Positions 37,601 through 49,600 of a DNA stretch of 64,000 nt are shown one piece after another; position 1 is the first letter of the stretch, and each line of letters begins with the position of its first letter. The notes under the pieces are model-generated. The model was not told the origin of the DNA and did not search any database. It saw only the letters and a program-made list of their open reading frames with translations. The DNA comes from Elmis aenea (lineage: Eukaryota > Arthropoda > Insecta > Coleoptera > Elmidae), in contig OX393583.1 of assembly GCA_947652605.1 (NCBI GenBank), positions 14,735,222-14,799,221 of the forward strand, written 5' to 3'. Made by a program: the position numbers and the translations under genes.

Positions 37601-40600
37601 TCGGTCTACAGACCGAGTGTCTACACAAAAGTGTCGGCGTGTGAATGAATGTAGCTTTATGGTCATATGGTGTCACCCGGTGCGGCCCGAACTTCCCGCA
37701 TCACCCTAGTGACGGCCACTGGCTGTTCCTATAATCCTGTTAAGACCTGTCATTTCCGACGCTCACCAGAGCTTATCTGTGTATCTCGATATACCGGGTG
37801 TAACTGAAATCAGGCTCACCCCCTTTTTTTCTTTAGTTTTGAATTTAGACAAATGAAATTTTAGACATGTAACATTTGCAAAAAACTGGATTATTTGAAC
37901 ATGGGTACTCTTTTGTTTCACTTCCGGTTTCGCCGGAAATGGCCATAACTTTGTTATTTTAAATGGAACACCCTGTAAATTTTTACATTTTTGAAAAGAG
38001 GATACGATTTTGGATACAACTGTACCATTTTGGGTATTTTTTATAACCTCAAATAATTTTTTGACAAAAATTTAATTTTTTATTAAGTGTGCCGTGACCG
38101 GCATAAATTGAATTTTATTATGTCAAGAAGTGTCAGAAAAATGGTTTTGTAAATTTTAATTGACATTTGGGTTGCTTTAATAGACCTTAAAGGTTGCGAA
38201 ATTGGTTTTTTGGCAAAAAGTAAATTTTTTTAAATGGAACGATGGTGGCTCATGCGGGTATTTAAATAGAGTATTTTCTGACGAATTCAACAATACCAAT
38301 AACTTGGTATTTTTATTAGGAGCAGGCATTAAAATTTCAAATTATTGTAAGATTTTGGGAAGATATCCTAATAATCATAGTTGACTATGCCAGATGGCAA
38401 CAAAACAAATGCTTTTTTTGTGTTGACTCTTTTCAAGACGATCACTAACAACTCAAAATTAATAGAAACTTTTAAGAACAAAAAAACTAATTTATTCACA
38501 AATTTGCAACAAAAATTAACTGCTTGTTAGCAAAACCTTATGGTATAAGTACATATTAATCACAATATTAAAGTAAATGTTCAGTGTCCTCCGTGTTGTT
38601 CTATACATAATAAAGCCCTAGCTTTTGTTGTCTCTAACACACGATCAAGTTGTTCTTGAGTCACGTGGTTAACGGCATTAATAACCCTATTTTTTAAATC
38701 TTCTAATGTAGTAGGCACTGTGTTGTAAACTTGATTTTTAATATGGCCCCACAAAAAAAATCTAGCGGTGTTAAATCAGGTGACCTTGGAGGCCACTTGA
38801 TGGGTCCATTAGTTCCTATCCATTTTTCCGCAAATTGATTGTTGAGCTGTTCTACTACATTTCTATAGTTATGGGCAGGAGCTCCATCTTGTTGAAAAAA
38901 CAATCGTTGAATGCGAGCTAACGGTAATTCATCTAACATTTCCTGCACTTCATTCTGCAAGAACGCCAAATAACGCTCACCCGTTAGTGTACCATCGAAA
39001 ATAATAGGTCGTAAAATTGTGTTTCCCAACATGCCTATCCAAACATTAAATCCAAACCGTTCTTGAAAGTTGAGTTGTCTAACTACTCTAGGATTTTCTG
39101 CAGACCAATACCTAGTATTGTTTCTATTAAACATTCCATTATTAGTAAATCTGCTCTCATCAGAAAATATTATATTGCGATGGAACTGCGGATTTTGTTG
39201 AATATTAGCAAGTAGCCAATTGCAGTATTGAAGTCGACGATTATGATCCGTTTCGTAAAGATGTTGATTCAAAATATACTTGTAAGATTTAAACTTGGGT
39301 TTTTTTAAAATTCTTTGTACAGATTGATGACACACGCCATAATTAAACCCAACTTCTCTTAATACAATCTTGGTTTCCGGGTTTGGAACCGCGTCTTCTA
39401 TATTTAGAAGTAGTTGACGTTTCGACCATTGTGTCTTGGTCTTTTTCAAAACGACGTTTTGAAAAAGACCAAGACACAATGGTCGAAACGTCAACTACTT
39501 CTAAATATAGAAGACGCGGTTCCAAACCCGGAAACCAAGATTGTATTATGGATAACGGCCGCGAAAGCCTCAAGAACCAACTTCTCTTGTTGAAGCCGTT
39601 GGATTTAATTGTACATACGCTAGTACGTCAATTTCAACTTCTTCACTAATTACAAATGTTTCTTCATCGTTATCGTCAGTTCGATAGGCGTTTTCAAGCT
39701 TCTGAAAATATTGCCTGCTTGGATGTCTTCGGTCGGGATACCGTTCCTGGTACAAGAACGCAGCTGCAGTAGAATTTTTTTTACACTCACCATAAACTAG
39801 CAACATGTCAATTTTATGTGATTTTGAAAAAAACGCCATCCTTGTATTTTATATTGATTATTCTAAATTAAGAAAATCACAATGAAAAAACCAGCCGTTT
39901 AATAAAGACTATTTTGACAGTTGTCAACAACAATGAGCATTTGTTTTGTTGCCATTGAGCAGAGTCAACTATGATTATTAGGATATCTTACCAAAATCTT
40001 ACAATAATTTGAAATTTTAATGCCTGCTTCTAATAAAAATACCAAGTTATTGGTATTGTTGAATTCGTCAGAAAATACTCTATTTAAATACCCGCATGAG
40101 CCAACATCGTTCCATTTAAAAAAATGGACTTTTTGTCAAAAAACCAATTTCGCAACCTTTAAGGTCTAATAAAGCAGCCCAAATGTCAATTAAAATTTAC
40201 AAAAACGTTTTTTGAACAATTGTTGACACAATAAAAATTCATTTATGCCGGTCACGGCACACTTAATTAAAAACTAAATTTTGTTTCAAAAATTATTTGA
40301 GGTTATAAAAATTAACCAAAATAGTGCAGTTGTGTCCAAAATCGTATCCTCTTTCCAAAAATGTAAAAATATACAGGGTGTTCCATTTAAAATAACAAAG
40401 TTATGGCCATTTCCGGCGAAACCGGAAGTGAAACAAAAGTGTACCCATGTTCAAATAATCCAGTTTTTTGCACATATTACATGTCTAAAATTTCTTTTGT
40501 CTAAATTCAAAACTAAAAAGAAAAAAGGGGGTGAGCCTGATTCAGTTACACCCGGTATACCGGCGAAGGTCCGAACGTTTAATAATATAAGCACATATTC

Positions 40601-43600
40601 GGATTTTCACCGACGTGTTTGGTGTGTGTCGACATTCTCCGGTTAATGTTCACCCTCACTAATTTCGGTCTTTCACGGTAACATATCCACCACATCTGGT
40701 GGATTGATGTAGAACGTTATTTACCAGTGAATTTGTGATGCTCAAAAAAACCGGTTGAATGTAAGACTAAACTAATATAACCACGATTGATGCAATGCTA
40801 CCGTCCTGGGAACTACTTCACTTTAGCGGACTATTTTAAGATGACAAAATTCGAATTAACACGTTTACTGCCGAGCTTATTTTGCTGGTGTTGAATCCAA
40901 CGCCGGTGAGAGTTTGTCCATATTGGAATCATACCCAATAGGAATTACATCCAATAAGAATGTATAGTTCAAAATTATTATGCGTGGTGCATTAATCACG
41001 CTGCCGGTCATCTATGACCACCACGGCGTAGGAGCGTACCAAAAGTAAATTTACATCTAAAAATTATATAAGGTTAAAAAAAATAATTCACACGGTAAAA
41101 CGGTTAATTTCACAGTAAATACATTAGAATTTCAACCCGCACAAGCAAACAGTGGCGGAGTTGTGGGAGTACAGTTAAATAAATTTTATAAAAAAACTAG
41201 TACGGCCCTGTTCAACATCAAACTCGAAATTATTTTTGGGTAGAACATTTTATTCTAAACAAAAAGTGTCTCTAGACTTTTCTTCGTATCTACCACCGTT
41301 TGGCGCGAAATTTGATTTATTTTATTTTTCTCGCGAAAAATTTGCTCATAAGTTCTATCTAAAAATATTGCGAAAAGCTGAAAATGGCAAATTGCAGAAT
41401 AAATGCTCATTAATCAATTTAGCGAAAATTATTTTCTCATAATTAGCATGTTTTGTTATTAAAAACTGCAAAAATCGGTAATTACTTCTTTATTTCGAGT
41501 ATTAGCGATATTTTTAGATCGAATCTATGAGCAAATTTTCGCGAGAATAGTAAAATAAATCAAATTTCGCGCCAAACGGTGGTAGATACAAAGAAAAATC
41601 ATAATACACTTTTTGTTTAAAATAAAATGTTACACCAAAAAACAATTTCAAGTTTGATTTTGAACAGGGCCGTACTAGATTTTTATAAAATTTATTGAAA
41701 CTGAACCCCCACAACTCCGCCACTGGTTGCTTGTGGGGCTTGATATTCCCACCGAATGTGGTAACATGTAAGGTGCTGTATACCAAATTTGGTTTAAATA
41801 TATCTACCGGTTGAGAAACGGTTAAACATTATCGTTATTTTTTCGAAAATTTCAACACCCTGTATCTTTAAAAAGGAGGCGTTTATGAACCCATGTTGAT
41901 ATGGAATATTCGTTTTAAAATAAGTTTTTGTATGGACTGTTAAAAGTCCTACAAAAAAAGTGGACTACCCTGTAGATTACAAACGCAGGCAAAGCTGCCG
42001 TCGATTTATCTGATCAAATGTCTGCATATTGCAATCCACTGAGAAAAACTAAAATGGTACAGAAAACTTGCAGTTGAGCTTTTACTTAACACTGTATAAA
42101 AACAAGGAGTAACACGTAATAAATCTATTACAATTGTTGAATTTAGAAAAAAAATAATTACGCATCTGACTCAGTGTCAAAATGAACCTCCTCGCCCGTT
42201 TCCTCAGTAGTTTTAAGGCCAAGACTGCGTCACGAAGGAGGGAGAAGCGTGTAAAGTCAGAAAATATTGCAAAAATTGTTACAAACATAATTTCAAAATA
42301 CATGGTAGAACGGTAGCAAAAAATAGAACCAAAAAAGTGACAACATTTTGTGCCGATTGTGATGGCAAACCACACTTTTGTCTACCGTGTTTTAACAAAT
42401 TACATTGCTTTATTTCTATTTGATTTGTAATACTAAAAATAAAAATTTTGACATATTTGTAGCTGCACCTATTGTTTTTAACCCCTATTTTCATATTAAT
42501 TACATTTACAAAATCATAAACGCTATTATTTGCTTATTTTACGCATTTTTATTGAAGTCGTTTGCGCCGGTCATCTATGACCACCACGGCGCTACTGGAA
42601 GTTACAGTGCCGGTCATGTATGACCACCACGGCGGTAAACGTGTTAAAATAACCTAACCTAACTGTCAAACGGAACTTTTATAATGAATTTTTACGCTTA
42701 ATAAATGAGACCGCCAAGCAATTTTAACATATTTGGGTTCAGCAAGTCTAGTTTTATTAGCCCACGCAAATTTATCAATTTCCGACAAAGTCCGCTAAAG
42801 TGAAGATATACCCCGTCCTGCGTCTTATAAAACATTCAGTAAACAATAATGGCTGGACTAGCCCTTTCACGATCCATCAGAAATACACCGAGCTCAAGTT
42901 GTGTGGATTAAATGGCTCGCGGTGGCACCAAAAACCAGAGATCTGGTGGATCTATCACACTTCCACCGGTTGAATAAAAGACAGTTTTGATGCCATCTGT
43001 TGACATCGGATGGTGATGGAACATCGGATGAAATGTAAGACACACATTCTTCTGCTAAGTAACATGTGTTTTTACAGAGCTGCACTTTTACAAATGGCTT
43101 CAGCTCTAAGAAAACAAGGGGAACTCGGAGACGCTCAAGATTATTGCTCGGTAAGTGTATACACATATTTCAATCTTTCATCGTGACGTCCATATTACAT
43201 TAAAATGAGAAGTAAACGTAAAATAAATGTTACTGTTTGTTATAGAGCATAACTCAAATTTGAGGCTTAACATCGGAATCTTGCTTTTCTTAAGAGTTAC
43301 AAAGTCAGTTAAATTGGGGTAAGAATGCAAAAATAAAATTTAAAAAATTTTATGGCTCCTCAGTTCAGACGTTGTTTAGGAAAAAGTTAAAAAAATATTT
43401 TCATATTTTTGCTATATTAACTTTATATTTAGAGATACATATAGAAAAACTAGAAACACTTTCTTAAAGCAACTTTTTATTCTTTATAAGCTGCTCTAGC
43501 TACACTTTGCGTCAGTCGTTTCGTTTATTTAGGAACATCAACTTTGTTATTTTTTATCGGCGCTGTATTATTTTCTGAATAACTTCTGAACTAAGAAGGC

Positions 43601-46600
43601 AATGGTAGATTTTCTTTTGGATTTGTTTTTCAGCACGAAATTTGTCAACTTCACCCCAATTTAACCCCTTATATCACGATTTTTTTACAATTTGGGGGTC
43701 AAAAATGTTCGATTTTTTTTAGAGAAAAGTAACAGTAAGGTATAGTGTAACATATTTTTTGAATTTTTAATGATCGTGTCTCATGGGGGCGTTGAAAGTT
43801 TTATTTCGCACGATAATATTTGATAAAAAACAGCGCTGTTAAAAGAAATAGTAAGTAATAAGGTTTCCCATATTAATTACCTCTCTAACTACTTAACAAA
43901 GGGATAAGATCTTTGTTGGTCCCTAGAAATGTGTCAATACCCAAAATCTTAATTTTCTGTATTAATAAGAGTTGTTTAGATGTCTTTATAATTTCCAGTA
44001 AAACATTCATAGCAAGTTCTTTGTCAATTGTAGTTTATTACCGTTGTGTCTAACAATGATGTGCATAATAATAGCTAATTATAAAAAATACATTAAAACC
44101 AAAATAAATATTGAATTTAATTGTTTTATAATTCATTTAAATGTTTATGAACAGTTTTAATAATAATAAGAAAATAACGTAAGAAATAATTGAGATTTTA
44201 TAATATTTGAATACATTAACGCACCAAGTTATGTATTTCCTCGTAATTCTATAATTCACTGACTTTCGATACAATATGATCGCAATTAAAGTAATATTTA
44301 TTAAAAAAATATAGACATCCATAATTTTACACAGTATTTTGTACACTTGCTATTAACCCAGCAGAAAAATAAGAACATAAGATATGTAATATGTACATTT
44401 ATCAAACATGAGCACAGAGAAACACCTGGACAAACAATTAAGGTGAATACTTCATGTACAGTACAATTGAAGTTTAGTCGACTTTGTAACACCTAAATAA
44501 TATATTATATCGAATAAATCGTACAGTGCCGAGGAAAAAAAATGATAATCATATGATATAAAACTATTCCATCATCGAGGATAAAAACCGATGTCAAAAA
44601 CAAATATAAATTTGCATTTTGCAACAATATTCAGTACCCTGGAGATGCTAAATACTCGCGCCGGCGAAGCGCCGAGTTTTCAAGTTTTGCGCATGTGCCA
44701 CTTAGGTGAAGACTCGCTGGAGAACGACTGTGCAACGCTCGGCGCTCGCCGGAGGAGCCGCCGGCGAACGACCGTGCAACGCAAACTGTCGGCGCACCGC
44801 TGGAGACTATCATCACACCCTGGTAATCAAAAATTACGGTCACCATTACTTTTCCTGCCGAGGTTGGGACCGACATTTTTTTGTGTTCGGAGATTGTGCA
44901 TGCTTTCCCTGCATACCCTGACTTTTGGATTCTGGTTCGTATTGATAACACCAAGACATCACCGGCAACCTCGCCGGCAACTAAGAGGTGTAAAAGGTTG
45001 TTGATAGCGCATCAAATGCTGCAATGATTAGGCCGAACGCAAATCCGTCTGCTCACCAGTAAGCAGTCGTGGAATCCACTGAGCAGCAACTTTGTGATAG
45101 CCAAAGCCAAGACTATGAATGATGGAATTAACAGTTCCCACGCTGATGCTCAACATCTAAGAAAGTTCTCTAACTTTGATGCGCCTATTTGCGCGTAAAG
45201 CAGTTTCCAGCTGTCTCAGCACATTTTCATATGATGCTGCAAAACGTGCAGGTCCGGAACGGGCCAACTCTTTAGTAGATTCTTTTTCTTGTTGAAATTT
45301 ATTGCACCATTCAACCACTGCCGTATGAGAATAACTATAGTCACCATATACAGCTTTCATTCTCGTATAAATTTCCACTGGGTGTCTTCCCTCAACGGCC
45401 AAAACTGAATAACAGCACGCAGATTATCTTCGGACGGATTTTCTATTATAGATGCCATTTTTCAAGTCACAACGCTTGAAAAAAAGCAAACTGCAAATCT
45501 TTTTGAGAGACGTATCAGTAGTACTTAAAAAAACAATATGTACACAAAAATTCCGTTACCGTGGCGACGAAGTCATGGCTACGTAGATCAAATGTTTTTC
45601 TATTGAACAATCCTCATATAAGCCAGATCTCCAAGTGAAGCTTCCAATTTGGGACACTTAAAAGGACGATCAAGTGTTTTGCTTTGTACCTATTTAAAAC
45701 TTAGAAAGTAGTTACCGTGCTTTTTATTCTTAAAATTGCTTGATCTACAAAAAAAAAATAAGCAGAGGCTGAATTCAAAAAACACGTTTACTTCTCCAAA
45801 ATTAACAGTTTAAAAAACAATATTTTAACGGAAAGCATTTACAAAAAAATCGTGCAAGATATTTGTGATAATCAGCTTGAAGCCATCTAAATAAGTAAAT
45901 ACAAACGCTAATGTACATTTATTTTTTAGGAAGCGACCAGATTAGCACTTGTTTCAGGCGATCAAGCAACCTATGCCCGTAGTATTAGAATAATGGGAGA
46001 CATTTATCGAAAAAAATTAGATATTAACGTATGTAAACGCTATAAAGTAGGAATAACACTTTTGCCCGCTAATTTTTGTCTTATTCATGTGTTAACGATT
46101 TGCAGAAGGCGTTTCGTCAGTATGAAACTGCTATGGGATCAGCTGCGGCCATGGGCGATAGAGTAATTCAAATGGAATCCATGGATGGCGCTGCCAGATG
46201 TTTGGAAGCGCTGAGGCTGCAGCACAAAATTTGTAACTGCCGACCACTTGAATTTAATACAAGACTATTAGAAGTTGCTAGTTCCGTAGGTGCTAAGGTA
46301 AATATTAAAACCCCTTAATACCTTTAATTAAATATACAAGGTGATTGATACGGACCGTGCATGAAAAATATACAGGGTGTCCCAGTTAACTTGAACAGCA
46401 TGGGGATCTCGTAAACGCTAAGAGATACAGAGGGTTAAATGGGTGAGAATAATCTATGATTTAAGAGCAACTATTCCATGAAAAAATCTTGAAAAAATTT
46501 TACAGTTTTTGCGCTATTCGTAAAAAACAAAAAAAGGACGTTTTCGATTTTTGCTTATAACTTGCTTGTTTTAAATCAAACTAAAAATATTTTTCGACAT

Positions 46601-49600
46601 TATTAGGACACTTTTTTGCGTAGAATTGAAATTAGTTAATAAATTTTACCTATCTTCATTTGTTTTTGTTATTTTAACGTCAACTTTCTTATTTTAAATA
46701 CAGGTCGTAGTTGGCTATGACACCATTAAAAAGATAATTTTTTTCTCGTTTCAGTGATGTATGGGTTGATAGGTTTATTTTTAAAAGTAAGCATGTTATA
46801 GTAATATTATTGTATTTGTTAAGTTTAATCAAAGTGGCCATTGGAAAACAAAACAAAACATCACATAAATAAACTAGCTGTACTTAATTAAACACAAATA
46901 AACCTAAATAATTTAAGATATTTTTCAAATTGCATAATATTTATGATTTTTCAATTACAATTACTATTGAATCTAAATTATAACATGCTTTCAAAGTGTA
47001 GCTCACTCTCCATGTGCAATACAAATTTGAGATCTGCACTTTGTAGATAACAATGTTTTCCGAAGCATATTACTTTTTGTTTGATGAAATGTTCCTAAAA
47101 CAGCTAATCATAAAACGACAGTTGGACATAATTACAAAATTAAGATTGGCTAGTTTAACAAAAGTTTATCAAATAAAAATAGATATGCTTAAGAAAACAT
47201 TATTGTCTACAAAGTACAGATCTCAAATGTCAACAAATATTTTGAATATGATTTAAAATAAGCAAGTTATAAGCAAAAATCGAAAACGTCAGTTTTTTGT
47301 TTTTTACGAATAGCGCAAAAACTGTAAATTTTTTTCAAGATTTTTTTTCATGGAATAGTTGCTCTTAAATCATAGATAATTCTCACCCATTTAACCAACT
47401 CTGTATCTCTTACCGTTTACGAGATCCCCATGCTGTTCACGTTAACTGGGACACCCTGTATGAAGAATGGAAAAGGGTAATGATCTGAAATTTTGGATAT
47501 GATCTGTTTAATGAAAATATTTTCAAGACGGCCACACTTCAGGAAATACCGGAAGTTGACATCTACTTTCTTATTTTAAATACAATGATCTATTTTTTAT
47601 TGCATTTTTGGATTTAACACGTTATTTTAGAGGGACTTTTATTAGCATTCCCTATACCTAAGTGCAGTAGTTTTTTAGATTTTTGGACTTTTTTGAAAGT
47701 TTTTAATTTTCATCGTGATGCTTAATATTATCTAACGCCGCCATTTTTGAAGCGAAAACGCTTAAATTGAAACTATGCGTTGAAGAAACGTTGCAGTTCA
47801 TCCTGGAATTTTTTCAAACGATACAGGGTGACCAAATTTTAATTTTCTTTTAATGCAACTTAAGACCACTAAAACTCGTTTTTTTCAAATACAATGCCCA
47901 ATTATTATTATTTTTCGTATTCTAATGCAAAATTAAATTCTGCATCAGTCTGTATTAGCGTTTCCTATAAGTACCTTTCTGCAATAATTTTTGAGTTATA
48001 ATGAATTTTTGATAAAGTTAAGAAAAAATTGTAACATTTTTAAATAGTAAGGCTTGGAAATGAAAACAAATGCTAATATTAATAACTGTCAACCACTTTT
48101 ATTGCGTTTGTCTGATGTGTTCATAAAAACGAAAAATCAAGAGTATTCATACACGGATATTTTGAACTTATTTTATATTTATGGAAAAGGTCACAAGAGA
48201 CCCTGCACTTATTATCGTCAGTTTAGTAATTGTTGTGCTCCTCTGTAATAACCGACATATAAAATAAACTACACATATGCAGGGGCGATATTCAAAATAT
48301 TTAACAACCGGTACGCATGGGCGTCCACAGAATTTTTTGTAATAGAGTGGGCAAAACTTTTGACAAAAGAAGAAAGCCCAGCTTATTACACTTTTTTTTC
48401 TAGAGCAGGAAAAAACGGCGTATGTCTAAGGTGACCATACGTCTCGCTTTTGGCGGGACAGTCCCAGTTTTTAACAATTTTTCCCGCGTCCGGCAGAGTT
48501 TTAAAAAAGTCCCGCTGTTTGCAAGTTTACAGCAAAAACTTAACATATACGCATAAACATAAACCTACGTCTTAAGTCGGTTTTATACTATACTATTTTT
48601 TCGTTTAAGAAAATCGTATACGGAAAATATGAACCATTTACATTGTAATATTTTTTGGTACGAAAACTCCAATATATTTTGGTCACCGTTTAGTAACTTT
48701 TATTATATTTTGTTGGCAACTTGAGTAAGCATGTCAAATGTGTCAAATGTTTATTTATATTTTAATGTTTATTTGTATAAAGGTGCTTTTAGGAAGTTTT
48801 AGAACCAGGTATCCGATTTTCACCCAAACTCTCCGAGTTTTAACATCGTTTCTCTGGGCTCCGGGTTTCGTAATAGTACCAAAAATTAGCTTAAACGAAA
48901 AAAGCAGTACCCATACAAAAAATTGTATCAAAATATAACCGTGAGTCGGATATATCAATGAAAACAAGAAATACGATCGTGTTGTCTATCTCTTTTTTTC
49001 AAAATACTTTGTTCACGCTTTGAAAATGAATGTTATTATTCCGGGAAGTCGCGTAATTCGCCTTGATTTCAAATTTATTTATTACGTCGTAATATATCTA
49101 TATAACAAAATGTTGTAATTTGCTTGTTTTTTGCTTTTTATGTTTCAACATTGCATATTTCTCACAGGAATTTTATTTTTATTACGAATTAAAATCCCGG
49201 AAAACTACAACTAAAATTAAGAACACAAAATGAAGAATCGGAAGAGTTTGAAACAAAAGAGGGGCTAAAACAAGGATTCGTGCTCAGCCCATTATTATTC
49301 TCAGTAGTCATAGATGGGGAAGTAAAACAAAAAATGAGACCGTTTCACCTAGGCAACTGGAAAATGGAAAAAATTAACATAACGGAGCTAATGTTCGCAG
49401 ACGACATGGTCTTAGTCGCGGAAACAGAAAAAAACCTGCAACATAATTTAGAAACTCTAAACCTGGAATTGGAAAAAATTAATATGAAAATAAATACCGA
49501 AAAAACTAAAACTATGATCGTTACAACAGAAAACAAAGGGCATAGCATCACTTTAAATGGGCTTAGGTTAGAACAGGTAGAAAGCTTTAAATATTTAGGA

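Larger units (their letters stand above)
37794..40555 (-). mobile_element. Tc1/mariner-type element with about 600-bp TIRs (DD41D by count)
   Basis: CCGGGTGTAACTGAAATCAG at 37794 mirrors CTGATTCAGTTACACCCGG ending at 40555. Both are flanked by TA. The arms continue to about 38412 and from about 39940, sharing ACGAATTCAACAATACCAAT. One transposase gene on the minus strand is nearly complete. Confidence 0.95.
40860..42643 (+). mobile_element. piggyBac-type element with TTAA duplications
   Basis: CACGTTTACTGCCGAGC at 40860 mirrors GGCGGTAAACGTG ending at 42643. TTAA flanks both ends (40856-40859, 42644-42647). Subterminal GCCGGTCATCTATGACCACC motifs occur near 41009, 42570 and 42611. The only coding remnant is the zinc-binding tail. 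A foldback is nested at about 41150-41735. Confidence 0.92.

Noticed and set aside
39361..39576. Functional hammerhead ribozyme in the palindrome
   Set aside because: Only a GAAAC next to a GACC/GGTC stem is present. The CTGATGA core is not seen. Kept as a check in the finding, not as a feature.
39343..39649. Identical short proteins on both strands (EPRLLYLEVVDVSTIV)
   Set aside because: They are an automatic consequence of the perfect palindrome, not evidence of a gene.
44591..45004. Three overlapping ORFs in the GC-rich block as a novel gene
   Set aside because: GC-rich sequence has few stops in any frame. No conserved domain, start context or splice signals were seen.
48738..48967. Short ORFs near 48.8 kb as exons
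   Set aside because: No domain, no fitting splice phase, and rapsyn splices across this region.
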